From NCBI GenBank assembly GCA_035575135.1, contig DATLYE010000038.1:26331-90330 (forward strand): 64,000 nt of DNA, in the 5' to 3' direction. The number at the start of each line of letters is the position of its first letter. Position 1 is the stretch's first letter. Shown here piece after piece: positions 26,726 through 34,916 of the stretch. Both the position numbers and the translations under genes were made by a program. Source of the DNA: JANWXD01 sp035575135. GTDB taxonomy: Bacteria > Acidobacteriota > Terriglobia > Bryobacterales > Bryobacteraceae. The notes below the pieces were generated by a model. That model had not been told where the DNA came from and did no database searches. It saw nothing but the letters and a program-made list of their open reading frames with translations.

Positions 26726-27519
26726 CGTCCCTCTCCAACTGGGTCTTCCGGAAGATGGAGCCCCCCGAGCGCGAACCTCACGTCCTCCACCTCCCACAGG
26801 AACAGACGCCAATCGGGTGCTTCGACTATGGCGCGCCCGCGGAGCCCCTCCCCATAAAGCAGCCGCCACAGGTGAAGGGCGACATCCGGCGGAACCCCGG
26901 GCCGCCGAATCTTCTTCCGCCGAACTCCGTCTAGCACTCCAAAATCTCGCAGTGCACTCAGGATGTTGCCCGCAAGCTTCTTTCGCGTTGTCTCGCGCCA
27001 CCGCTTCACTTGGGTCTCCCGGCCTTCGCGCTCGGCCAGGAAGTCAAGCACGTCGTCGCGGCGGACCTGGACATTCCTGGCCCTCCAAGAGGCCGCGAGC
27101 CCGTCGGTGACAAACTCGAACGTCAGGCGGTCACGCCGCGCGTAGTGGATGTAGGCCAAGCCCACGAAGCGCGTGTCAGTCACTTCGCCTCGGGCGGCTT
27201 CGGCCAGATCGGCAAGCACCCATCGAGGCGGATTCCACGCGAAGTATCGATGGTGGAGTGCGTTCCAGATTTGGCGCCGCGTTTCGCGCGCGCGCTGGCG
27301 CAGGATTCGGCCGCTCAGGCATGCGGCTTGAACCTCCGCGATACTTGCCCCCGCGCCTAGGAGCCGAAAGACCGCATGGACCTCGGCCAAGAGTGCCCCT
27401 TTCGAGGTATTGCGGGCACTGTAAGGGCCAATATCCCGGCCCCACCGGGTTGCGCGGCTCTCTCCGGACCAACCAGCCGGCGGCCGCGTGGTCGCGGACG
27501 GGATCGGCGAACCTCTCAT
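26722..27519 (-). CDS. brxA: BREX protein BrxA (DUF1819)
   Basis: This 265-residue protein of the DUF1819 family includes 'RRQIWNALHHRYF', 'LAYIHYARRDRLTFEFVTD' and 'WRETTRKKLAGNILSALRDFG', the last typical of the BrxA winged-helix DNA-binding core. The first ~35 residues are Arg/Pro-rich and longer than usual. ATG 27519 overlaps the upstream HTH gene stop (ATGA), which supports this start. brxB follows with another ATGA overlap. Confidence 0.88.
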   Translation of the reverse strand: MRGSPIPSATTRPPAGWSGESRATRWGRDIGPYSARNTSKGALLAEVHAVFRLLGAGASIAEVQAACLSGRILRQRARETRRQIWNALHHRYFAWNPPRWVLADLAEAARGEVTDTRFVGLAYIHYARRDRLTFEFVTDGLAASWRARNVQVRRDDVLDFLAEREGRETQVKRWRETTRKKLAGNILSALRDFGVLDGVRRKKIRRPGVPPDVALHLWRLLYGEGLRGRAIVEAPDWRLFLWEVEDVRFALGGLHLPEDPVGEGR

Positions 27520-27737
27520 CCTCGCCGCCTCCGCTGCCGTCGCTGGCCGGTTGTTTCTCTAGTTCGGCTCTGAAGGTCAATCCACGCGTTGATGGCCGTG
27601 CGGCTGAACCTCCACTGGCCACCGACCTTGAAACCGGGGAGGTCTCCTCGCTGCGCCAGGACGTACACCGTCTTTTCGGCGATCTTAAGCAGCGCCGCAA
27701 GTTCGGGGATCGTAAGAATCTCGTCATGCGCCGCCAT
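27516..27737 (-). CDS. HTH_17/excisionase-type DNA-binding protein heading the BREX operon
   Basis: This 73-residue protein from ATG 27737 (GAGAG upstream) has a clear MerR/excisionase-like helix-turn-helix: 'LTIPELAALLKIAEKTVYVL' then the wing 'GFKVGGQWRFSRTAINAWI'. Its stop overlaps brxA, making it the first gene of the BREX operon. By position it is probably an operon regulator, taking the place of the WYL-type BrxR often found there. It could instead be the island's excisionase. The frame is open further upstream but without a ribosome site. Confidence 0.8.
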   Translation of the reverse strand: MAAHDEILTIPELAALLKIAEKTVYVLAQRGDLPGFKVGGQWRFSRTAINAWIDLQSRTRETTGQRRQRRRRG

Positions 27738-28269
27738 CGTATCTCTCGCTGGCTGGCGTGGAATTCCCGGAAAAATCCGCCGACAGACGCCATAATACAG
27801 GAAAGCAAAGTACGTAGCACCGACACAACCAACCGCCGGGGTCGCCATCGGACAGAGATCGTCACTGGAGCCTCAAGGGAATCTCCTCAAACGTGCTCCT
27901 CCCGGCGGTGGAACTCGCCTCGCTCCTAACCCTGCTTTCCCCCGCATTACCGGTCGGTGAGCCGAGTTGAAAACAACCGTGAGCATGGGACCAGTCTCAG
28001 CGGTCATCGGATGATGTTGCGCAGCTGCGCGAGCAAGTCTCGTGCTAGCTGCGACGCCCCCTAGTTGGCTTTGAGCGGCCGGAGCGCGCAGCCGACGGGT
28101 GATGATCTGGGCCAACCGCCACCTTTTGCACGCCTGCCACAGATATTCTCAACGCAATTCCGGCCGCCGGCGGCTAGGAACACCACCGTTCCAGAGCGTT
28201 GTAGAGCGCGAGCACCGTAGTCTTGAAGCTCACGATCTGTACTCGGTACAATGGGACGGCATACGTCAA
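27738..28269. other. Divergent intergenic region upstream of BREX
   Basis: This ~530-bp stretch lies between the BREX leader gene (minus) and the lipoprotein-like gene (plus). It holds a TATTAT -10-like box on the minus strand (27797-27792), 55 bp from the HTH start and without a good -35, and the plus-strand promoter at 28223-28252. Short frames crossing it have no ribosome sites or conserved look. I see no RNA gene or array. Confidence 0.4.
28223..28252 (+). promoter_or_regulatory. Putative promoter of the lipoprotein-like gene
   Basis: TTGAAG (28223-28228), an 18-bp spacer and TACAAT (28247-28252) end 17 bp before the proposed GTG start at 28270. The leader would be very short, consistent with the weak ribosome site. 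Confidence 0.4.
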
Positions 28270-28734
28270 GTGCGAGTCAGAGTCTTCACTGTTGTTTTCT
28301 TCACCTTGCCGGGTCTGATCCGGTGTCAGCAGGCAAGCACTCTTAGAGACGTGAAGAAGATCTACGTCGATACTTTCGGAACCGCTGAGGGTGCTGATCT
28401 GATCAGGGAAAAGCTAATCAACAGGCTCGTTAGGAGCGGTCGAGTCTCGGTGGTTGAAGACCCGGGTGTGGCTGACGCAGTCCTCATTGGAATCGGACAG
28501 ATCCATAAAGACGTGGGCTATTCGGCAAGCGTTTGGCAGTACGGTGGCGCGGCATCCGGGGGCACGCGTTACGACGCAACGCTCGTGGTGCGCCTGCTTG
28601 GCAAAGATAGGCAGATCCTTTGGGTCGACGAGGCCAAGCCCGGATTTCGGGCGCGCAGCGTGAGTTCAAGTGTTGCGGACAAAGTCTCAAAGAACCTGCT
28701 CAAGGCGATTGAGAAGGCCAACAAACAAAAGTAG
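28270..28734 (+). CDS. Putative lipoprotein of unknown function
   Basis: From GTG 28270 this 154-residue frame starts with a short hydrophobic leader (VFTVVFFTLPGLIRC) ending in a lipobox-like Cys. The globular part 'IYVDTFGTAEGADLIREKL' and 'GYSASVWQYGGAASGGTRYD' with 'TLVVRLLGKDRQILWVDEAK' looks like the small outer-membrane-associated assembly-protein type of fold. It ends Lys-rich. An upstream ATG in the same frame (28099) would add a non-signal N-terminus and is less plausible. It stands alone in the island's right arm and codon use looks less GC-biased than its neighbours. Confidence 0.6.
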   Translation: MRVRVFTVVFFTLPGLIRCQQASTLRDVKKIYVDTFGTAEGADLIREKLINRLVRSGRVSVVEDPGVADAVLIGIGQIHKDVGYSASVWQYGGAASGGTRYDATLVVRLLGKDRQILWVDEAKPGFRARSVSSSVADKVSKNLLKAIEKANKQK

Positions 28735-28759
28735 TTCTCCGTGTACCCGCTTCCTTCCA

Positions 28760-29400
28760 CGCCGCACTTGGCCCCGGCCGGTACAATACCGTTGGTTTCA
28801 TCCCACATCGACAGCATTCAACCGACACCGTGACGATGCCGTCAGTATCGCCCACCGCGGCCGTCCGGAAAGCCACCTTGTGGAAGCTCGCCTCGAGCGA
28901 CCGGTAGTCCGTGTCTGGGATCAGATCGCCCTGGAGACTGACCACGGCGGTCTCCGTAGTCTGTTTGCGGAGCTCGGTGAACGCACTCGAGCCGTTCTCA
29001 AAGCGCGCCACGAACTTGAGCGAGGCCTCACGGTCGCCGAACTACATCCGCCCCGGAATGGCCGCCCCGTCCTGCGTGCCCGAGCCGGGATAGAAGCCCG
29101 AGTCGAGCCGCAAGTTGTTCTTGAAGCTGAGCTCGAGTGAGACGAGGGTTGCGGCCCGCAGCTCGATGCCGCCCGGGACCCGATCTTGCGGCGTGCGCGT
29201 GTGGATAATCACGCGCGGTGGGCCGCTCTTCACGCCGCACAGAGCCCGAAGACGAACGCCGAAGCCGCGATCTCGCTCGACAGATACTTCTCGATCGAGC
29301 CGCTCACGTCCCAGCAGCACTTGAACGTTTGGGAGGCGAACTCGTGCCCCTTGGGACCAAGTCGGCGGAGTGGCCTGGCGGTGGCTCCGACTTGGTTTTT
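28760..29400 (-). pseudogene. Degraded gene of unknown family
   Basis: Three protein-like segments follow each other on the minus strand in different frames: 'KGHEFASQTFKCCWDVSGSI' (near 29340-29290), 'IELRAATLVSLELSFKNNLR' (near 29170-29110), and 'FVARFENGSSAFTELRKQT' with 'SLQGDLIPDTDYRSLEASFH' (near 29020-28880). Stops and frame changes separate them. Compositional plausibility and order suggest one decayed gene of about 200 codons. I cannot name the family. Confidence 0.3.
29356..29400 (+). terminator. Possible intrinsic terminator / inverted repeat
   Basis: The perfect 10-bp arms ACCAAGTCGG (29356-29365) and CCGACTTGGT (29387-29396) are followed by TTTT. The loop is 21 nt and GC-rich. 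It would end plus-strand transcription coming from the lipoprotein-like gene. The long loop lowers confidence. Confidence 0.4.
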
Positions 29401-29639
29401 GAGGCGAACGGCGAGCTGCGACAACCGGACTAGCGATACGGCTCACTCCCACCGGTTTGCCAGACCTGAGACGGCAGCAGCCGGGTCGTGTGGGGCGGTC
29501 AGCGATGGCAGAACTTTCTGGAGGACAGTCGCTGCCCCGTAAGGAGGGGTCATGCTGGCTCTGAGTTGCACCCAGCCGGCAATGCCCAAGAAGTCCCTCC
29601 ATCCCGACGGGCAGCCGCGGGCCCTTGAAGGGATGAGGA

Positions 29640-29831
29640 CCGGGCGTGCCCCCACTCGTCGGGCAGCCACAATTTTCAGGCCGGAAAGGGCGGCGAAAAA
29701 ACTCCGTGCGAATTTTCTGCAGCCTTGACCGACCTGACCCTGCCCCCTCCTGAGGCGGGTGCCCCAGAGCGGCTGTTTTCGACGGGCTGAAGAAGGCGCG
29801 GAAGCCGGGGATCAAAGGGCAGGACCGGCAG
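29640..29831. repeat. Diverged direct repeat, copy A
   Basis: This ~190-bp block is repeated at 30197-30388. Shared exact runs include the 23-bp stretch beginning CGGAAAGGGCGGCG (29682-29704 here), GACCGACCTGACCCTG and CCAGAGCGGCTGTTTTCG. On the minus strand both copies close a frame with the pattern GRVRSV-AA-NS---VFSPPFP, then stop. This is a repeat family, not a gene I can name. Confidence 0.75.
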
Positions 29832-30196
29832 TGTACCCTGCTCCCGGTCGGACGATGGCGTGAACCGGCGCAAAGGTAAGCTTACCTAAGACGCGCGCGC
29901 GAAGTTGCGCCCCTTGGGTGCGGATAGACCGTTTCGGCAGGCGCCATACCCGTCGCGGGTCGCAAGTGCCGGCGGCGGCTTCCGGCATGCCCTCAGGTTG
30001 TGGAAATAGCCGGCATAACCTGCAGTGGAGCGTTTTCGCTCGAGCATCAGATCCCTGTGAGGGTGAGGGATTACCGCTCTAAAGCTACGGCGTCCTAGCT
30101 CTGAAGCCGATGAGTGCTCTGCCGGCAGCCGTCATTCCTGGGCCGCAAAGACTGCTGCACTGAAGCCAGCCAAAGGAAGCGGGCCACCGGCCAAGG
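29832..30196. other. Non-coding stretch between the two direct repeats
   Basis: This 365-bp region inside the island's right end contains no convincing open frame, RNA gene or array. It separates the two diverged copies of the ~190-bp repeat and may be part of the same decayed element. Confidence 0.3.
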
Positions 30197-30388
30197 CCGG
30201 GCGTGACCCTCCGCTCGTTGGGCAGTCACGATTTTCAGTTCGGAAAGGGCGGCGAAAAAACTCTATACGAATTTTGTGCGGCCTCGACCGACCTGACCCT
30301 GCCCCCTTGGTGAGGTGGGCGCTCCAGAGCGGCTGTTTTCGCCGTCCCGAAGAAGGCGCCGAAGCGGGAGCAAAAGGCAGGACCAGTC
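30197..30388. repeat. Diverged direct repeat, copy B
   Basis: This is the second copy of the 29640-29831 block, in the same orientation and ending ~80 bp before the tRNA gene. The 23-bp exact core lies at 30241-30263. The substitutions between copies change the encoded residues (E/K, Q/E, Y/H, R/G) without gaps in that stretch. Confidence 0.75.
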
Positions 30389-30465
30389 GTGAGAGGGGGC
30401 CGAACTGTATCCCCTGACGTATCCCTTGATCGTCGCTGTCCAGGCTGTAAGTCCTTGATATTCAA

Positions 30466-30541
30466 TGGAGCCACCCGCCGGGATCGAACCGGCGACCTGC
30501 TGATTACGAATCAGCCGCTCTGCCAGCTGAGCTAGGGTGGC
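30466..30541 (-). tRNA. tRNA-Thr (anticodon CGT)
   Basis: The minus strand folds into a full cloverleaf. The acceptor is GCCACCC / GGGTGGC, followed by T and an encoded CCA. The anticodon stem is GCTGA / TCAGC with loop TTCGTAA, so the anticodon CGT reads ACG. The T-arm is GCCGG-TTCGATC-CCGGC. Its 3' 54 nt (30466-30519) are the island's attR core and match 1530-1583 exactly. The gene therefore stays intact after integration. Confidence 0.96.
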
Positions 30542-30555
30542 CCGCCAGGCACTCC

Positions 30556-31524
30556 CTATTTTACTCCAGCGCCCAGATACCTCGCCAGATCCGGAAATAG
30601 CAGCTCCCGCACCTCCGCCTTGCCCAGATCCTCCCGCCTCACCAGCCGCACCCCGGAGTCTACATGTGCCGGAGGTGTCCTCCCCGACAGGTACAGCGCC
30701 ACCGCACGCGTGGATTCGTAGCCCATCTTGAACGGATTTTGCACCACCAGCGAATCAATCCAGCCTGCCTCCAGATCCGCCACCAGTTGCTCGGAGGCAT
30801 CGAACGCCACCAGCTTTACCTGACGCGCTCCCCGCGATTTCAACGCCTGCACCGCACCCACCGAGCTCGATTCGTTATCCGCAAACAGCCCCGCCAGATC
30901 CGGATGCGCCGTGAGCAGGTTTTCCGTCACCGCCATGGCCTTGGCCCGGTCGGCCATGCCAAACTGAAGCCCCACGATGCGAATGCCCGGAAACGATCGC
31001 GCCATCTCTTCCTGAAATCCCTGCTCCCGTTCCATCGTCGAAGCGCTGCCCGGCATGAACCCGATGATGCCCACCTTTCCCCGGCCGTTCAGAATCGCCC
31101 CCAGCCGGCGCGCCGCCATGCGGCCGCCTTCCAGATTGTCCGTGGCGACATACGTGATCCGTTTCGGCGTGTCAATGCCGGAGTCGAAAATGGCCACCGG
31201 AATCCCCTCCCGGGCCGCCCGCTCCACCACGCCCACCAGCGCCTTGCGGTCCACGGGCGCCAGCACGATGCCGGCCAGCCTCCGGTTGATCATGGACTCG
31301 ACGATGGCGATCTGGCGCCCGGAGTCAATCTCGAGCGTCGGCGCGTTCCATTCAATCTCCAGGTCATACTCGCGGGCCGCCTTGATCGCTCCCGCATGCA
31401 CCGTCTGCCAGAAGATGTGATTAGCGCCCTTGGGTACAACGCCCACCACCGGGCGGGTCTGTCGGCGGCAGCCTCCTGCCGCCACGGCGGCCAGCAGCAA
31501 AACGACCACGGCGCGACGTCGCAT
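30556..31524 (-). CDS. Sugar-type ABC transporter substrate-binding lipoprotein
   Basis: This 322-residue periplasmic-binding protein belongs to the ribose/galactose (LacI-like) class. A signal peptide ends in lipobox 'VAAGGC'. The family pattern 'VVPKGANHIFWQTVHAGAIK' then 'INRRLAGIVLAPVDRKAL', 'GIPVAIFDSGI', 'DNLEGGRMAARRL' and 'LAGLFADNESSSVGAVQAL' is clear. It would capture a sugar or similar ligand for import or sensing. ATG 31524 overlaps the stop of the DUF4091 gene (TGATG), so the two are coupled. No permease or ATPase is adjacent. Confidence 0.88.
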   Translation of the reverse strand: MRRRAVVVLLLAAVAAGGCRRQTRPVVGVVPKGANHIFWQTVHAGAIKAAREYDLEIEWNAPTLEIDSGRQIAIVESMINRRLAGIVLAPVDRKALVGVVERAAREGIPVAIFDSGIDTPKRITYVATDNLEGGRMAARRLGAILNGRGKVGIIGFMPGSASTMEREQGFQEEMARSFPGIRIVGLQFGMADRAKAMAVTENLLTAHPDLAGLFADNESSSVGAVQALKSRGARQVKLVAFDASEQLVADLEAGWIDSLVVQNPFKMGYESTRAVALYLSGRTPPAHVDSGVRLVRREDLGKAEVRELLFPDLARYLGAGVK

Positions 31525-33269
31525 CACCGCCCCGCTCCCCTCTTGGATACAAGCTCCTCGATGCGCCGGGCCAGCTTCTCCCGCGCCGCAAACAGCGCCG
31601 CCGGATTGCGCGAGAACGCACTGACGTCCACGACCAACTCCTGCGCGACCTGGTCGGCCAGCGCGCCGTCACCGAGCGATCGCAACAGCCACAGATACTC
31701 GTAATCTTCAATCCCCTCCCGCAGCAGTTCGAAACGAATCGAGGAGACCGGGCCGTCCACGTCCGGCTGGCCCGTGTGTCGCCGCACGCGGCTGCCCGGA
31801 TACAACAGCGAGCCCTCGCCGTTGAGCACGCCGCCCCGGCTGCAGAAAAACCCGCTCAGATACGTCACCGGATCGAGCCAGGGGTCCGCCGTCTGCGTCC
31901 AGTAATCCAGAGCCCAGTAAAGGATGCCGTTCATTTTGTACCTCCAGGTGATCCAGGGAACCATCACCGGGTCCATGGCGGGCGCGTCAATGAAATAGTT
32001 CGGCTGCGGGTAGATCTGGTCACAGGAGATGTACCAGGTGATCTCGCCGCCTCGCTCCTGTTCCCTCCGGATCGCCTCCCGGACTTCGAGGCGGTTCAGG
32101 GCGTTGCCGTGCACCGAAAAGTGATTCACGAATCCGGTGAGCGGGCCCCAGTCCGGGTTGTCGGGAACCGGAGCCTCGGTCGCCAGAAACGGAACCCCCG
32201 GAGCGGCCTCGTGCACCAGCCGCGCCCATCGCCGCGTCTCCTCGTATTGCTCGGCGGTGTTCGGCTCATCAATCGGGCTGTTGAACACCAGCCTTTCGAG
32301 CCACCCGTTGCGCCGGAAGTACTCGGCCACCTGGCCGAGATAGGATCTCACCCGCCGGTTGAAGATCTCCGAGAAGGGCTCGGCGCCGGAAGCGCGCCGC
32401 AATTCGGAGGGGCCCGCTTCGAGCACCACCCGCCTCGTCTTCCACTGCCGGAGGTACAGATCGTAGGCGTCCTCGTCAAAGTGGACCGCTACGCCGTCCC
32501 CGGTAACTTCGAGCCACGGCTGCAACATCTCGTTGAACCACGGCTCCATGCGGTTCTGGTAAAGAAAGCCGTGATATTTCTTGAGCAGCTCGCGCGCTCG
32601 GTCAGATCCTGCCGGCACCTCATGTTGCAAGGCGATCCGGCGGCCGGACAGGCCCATGTAGGTGACCAGATGGGTCTCCTGCGGCAGCGCAAAGTCGTAC
32701 ACTTGCAGGCGGACCTGGAGCTCGGCGATCGGGCTTCCGTGCTGCGTGACGCGGATCTTGCCCGTGTACTCGCCCGCCGGGATATCCGCGGGCGTGAAGA
32801 TGTCCACCCACACGCCGCGGTTGCGCACCGTCTGGCGGAACGGAGCGGCCATCGAGAAGGGCTCCGCCAGCGGCGCCAGCGCATCCGGCCAGAAGCCCGT
32901 GTCTCCCGCCGGGCCGGACTTGGCGTAGCACAGCACGACATGCTGGAGATATAGCCGGATTCGCTCGCGCGGAATCCGGCCGCCGGCCGACTCAAGCGCG
33001 TCCGCCTCCACGAAGAAGCCTCCCGCGGCCGGCTCGCGCCGGCTCGGCGGCGGAGGGACGGAGATGATGATCTGAAACGACACGTGCTCGTTCTTGGCCC
33101 CCGCCAGCCGGATCGTTCTGGTGCGGCCATCCCACACCAGGTTCGACTCCTGAACGCGCGCCTCCGGCCGCACTTTGAAAATGGCGGGCGCAGCCCACAC
33201 CTCCGCGGCGGCGGTGTGGCCACTGATCCCCGCCGCCAACAAGGTCGCATAGAGGATTGCGCGGCGCAT
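31524..33269 (-). CDS. Secreted DUF4091 glycosidase-like protein
   Basis: This 581-residue secreted protein has a signal peptide (LLAAGISGHTAAA). The DUF4091 C-terminal region is recognisable from 'SRGGVLNGEGSLLYPG' and 'SSIRFELLREGIEDYEYLWL', a glycoside-hydrolase-like TIM-barrel family often encoded by polysaccharide degraders. The N-terminal ~170 residues are a beta-sandwich. The catalytic site is not assignable with certainty; 'FNSPIDEPNTAEQY' holds candidate acids. It is coupled to the sugar-binding lipoprotein and divergent from mutM. Confidence 0.82.
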   Translation of the reverse strand: MRRAILYATLLAAGISGHTAAAEVWAAPAIFKVRPEARVQESNLVWDGRTRTIRLAGAKNEHVSFQIIISVPPPPSRREPAAGGFFVEADALESAGGRIPRERIRLYLQHVVLCYAKSGPAGDTGFWPDALAPLAEPFSMAAPFRQTVRNRGVWVDIFTPADIPAGEYTGKIRVTQHGSPIAELQVRLQVYDFALPQETHLVTYMGLSGRRIALQHEVPAGSDRARELLKKYHGFLYQNRMEPWFNEMLQPWLEVTGDGVAVHFDEDAYDLYLRQWKTRRVVLEAGPSELRRASGAEPFSEIFNRRVRSYLGQVAEYFRRNGWLERLVFNSPIDEPNTAEQYEETRRWARLVHEAAPGVPFLATEAPVPDNPDWGPLTGFVNHFSVHGNALNRLEVREAIRREQERGGEITWYISCDQIYPQPNYFIDAPAMDPVMVPWITWRYKMNGILYWALDYWTQTADPWLDPVTYLSGFFCSRGGVLNGEGSLLYPGSRVRRHTGQPDVDGPVSSIRFELLREGIEDYEYLWLLRSLGDGALADQVAQELVVDVSAFSRNPAALFAAREKLARRIEELVSKRGAGR

Positions 33270-33288
33270 GGCAGTTTATTGTAGTAGT

Positions 33289-34062
33289 TTGCCCGAGCTT
33301 CCCGAAGTCGAAACCATCGTCCGCGCCCTCGCCCCGCACCTCGTCGGGCGCCGCATCGCCCGGCTTCAGTTCCTTGCCCGGCGCGCAAGGCGCGGCCGCA
33401 TCCCCGACCTCCGCGCGCGACAAATTTGCGCCGTCCGCCGCTACGGAAAGTACATCCTGCTCGAACTCGACCGCGGGGTGCTCGCGATCCACCTGGGCAT
33501 GACCGGCCGGCTGCTGCGAGACGCCCGCACCGGCCCGCACACCCGTGCCGTTTTGCAGCTCGTGCGGGGAGATGAGATCCTGTTCGATGATCCTCGCCAG
33601 TTCGGCGGTATCCGCTACGGCAGCGGCCCGCCGCCGGGACTCGGCCCCGACCCGCTCGAAATTTCCGAAGACGAATTTCTCGCGCGCCTGCGCCGCCGCA
33701 AAGGCCGCATCAAGCCCCTGCTCCTCAACCAGCGCTTCCTGCGCGGCCTCGGCAATATCTATACCGACGAGAGCCTCTTCCGCGCCGGCATCCACCCGCG
33801 CGCGCAGATCCCCCGGCTGGCCGAGACCCGCCGCCGCGCCCTCTACCGCGCGATCCGCGCGGTGCTCGCGGAGGCCATCAACGCCGGCGGTTCCTCCGTC
33901 TCGGATTACGTCACGCCGGAAGGCGCCCGGGGCCTGTTCCAGTTCGATCACCGGGTCTACGGGCGCGCCGGCGAGCCCTGCGTGGCTTGCGGGGCGCCTG
34001 TCCGGCGTATCGTCGTCGCCCAGCGCGGAACCTATTACTGCCCCCGCTGTCAGCTCCTCTGA
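33289..34062 (+). CDS. mutM: Formamidopyrimidine-DNA glycosylase (MutM/Fpg)
   Basis: This 257-residue base-excision-repair enzyme removes oxidised purines (8-oxoG) and cleaves the strand. The start is placed at TTG 33289 because the catalytic proline must follow the initiator Met (M-PELPEVE). The ATG at 33268 would bury it behind seven residues. Visible features are Pro2-Glu3, the catalytic-region Lys in 'RYGKYILLEL', 'NQRFLRGLGNIYTDESLF' (H2TH region), and a C-terminal zinc finger CxxC…CxxC ('CVACG', 'CPRC'). It is divergent from the DUF4091 gene with 19 bp between starts. Confidence 0.95.
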   Translation: MPELPEVETIVRALAPHLVGRRIARLQFLARRARRGRIPDLRARQICAVRRYGKYILLELDRGVLAIHLGMTGRLLRDARTGPHTRAVLQLVRGDEILFDDPRQFGGIRYGSGPPPGLGPDPLEISEDEFLARLRRRKGRIKPLLLNQRFLRGLGNIYTDESLFRAGIHPRAQIPRLAETRRRALYRAIRAVLAEAINAGGSSVSDYVTPEGARGLFQFDHRVYGRAGEPCVACGAPVRRIVVAQRGTYYCPRCQLL

Positions 34063-34904
34063 TTGCGTGCCTCCAGGATGGCGTCCGCCACAGCCGCCGC
34101 CGCCCGCATCTCGACCACATCGTGCACCCGCACCAGGTGCGCCCCGCCCAGAATGGCTGCGGCCACCGCCGACGCCGTGGCGAACACGGTCTCCCGCTCC
34201 GTGCGCTGCGCCAGGAAGGACTTGCGCGACGGCCCGACCAGAATGGGCAGATCCAGGCGCGCCAGTTCGTGCAGCCGCGCCAGAATCTCCGAATTCTGTT
34301 CTTTCCGCTTGCCGAACCCGATGCCCGGGTCCACCACGATCTGCGTGCGTTCGATCCCCGCCCGGCGGGCGCGGTGCACCGCCGCGTCCAGATCGTGCAG
34401 AATCGTGCCCATCACGTCGGGAAGCGGAGGCAGTTTCGCCCACGTCTCCGGATTGCCCCGCATGTGGTTGAGGATCAGACCCGCGTCGTAGCGGGCCACC
34501 ACCTTGGCCAGTTGCGGATCGAAGGTCAGCCCGCTCGGATCGTTGATGATTTCCGCGCCGAGCTCCAGGGCGCGCTCCGCAACCGCCGCTTTGTAAGTGT
34601 CCACGGAGATGGGAACCGTCAGCTTGTCGCGGAGGCGCTTCAGGACCGGAACCAGGCGGCGCAGCTCCTCGGCCTGCGAGATGCGCTGCGAACCCGGCCG
34701 CGTGGATTCCGCCCCGATGTCCACGATGTCGGCCCCCTGCTCTTCAAGTTCGATGGCGCGGGCAAAGGCGCGATCCGGGTCCAGGTACTTTCCCCCGTCG
34801 GAAAACGAGTCCGGCGTTACGTTCAGCACGCCCAGGATCAGCGTGCGGTCGCCGAGCTGAAGAGTCCGGCTTCGGAGCTTCCACTCATACCGCTTGCGCG
34901 CCAT
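34050..34904 (-). CDS. folP: Dihydropteroate synthase
   Basis: This 284-residue folate-pathway enzyme condenses p-aminobenzoate with dihydropterin pyrophosphate. Signature motifs are 'LGVLNVTPDSFSDGGKYLD' and 'DIVDIGAESTRPGS'. The TIM-barrel continues with 'PISVDTYKAAVAERAL', 'IINDPSGL', 'VDPGIGFGKRKEQN' and 'ILVGPSRKSFL'. Length and all sites are normal. It converges on mutM with a 13-bp overlap of the 3' ends. Confidence 0.96.
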   Translation of the reverse strand: MARKRYEWKLRSRTLQLGDRTLILGVLNVTPDSFSDGGKYLDPDRAFARAIELEEQGADIVDIGAESTRPGSQRISQAEELRRLVPVLKRLRDKLTVPISVDTYKAAVAERALELGAEIINDPSGLTFDPQLAKVVARYDAGLILNHMRGNPETWAKLPPLPDVMGTILHDLDAAVHRARRAGIERTQIVVDPGIGFGKRKEQNSEILARLHELARLDLPILVGPSRKSFLAQRTERETVFATASAVAAAILGGAHLVRVHDVVEMRAAAAVADAILEARNQRS

Positions 34905-34916
34905 AGCCGTCTCTGC

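Larger units (their letters stand above)
1530..30519. mobile_element. tRNA-Thr-integrated genomic island (defence island)
   Basis: The element is bounded by a perfect 54-bp direct repeat (1530-1583 and 30466-30519) that is the 3' part of tRNA-Thr(CGT). The intact tRNA is at the right end and the displaced 3' fragment at the left end. The unit that would excise is about 28.9 kb. A tyrosine recombinase lies 157 bp inside the left repeat. The cargo is a type I-G CRISPR effector cassette and a BREX operon with accessory genes, plus integrase and transposase remnants. There are no conjugation, replication or phage structural genes, so it is not self-transmissible as seen. Repeat-at-tRNA plus adjacent integrase is the standard signature of site-specific integration. 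Confidence 0.92.

Noticed and set aside
27873..28115. An 80-codon minus-strand frame upstream of the BREX operon
   Set aside because: No ribosome site, low-complexity Arg/Ala/Pro composition and no neighbouring coupling.
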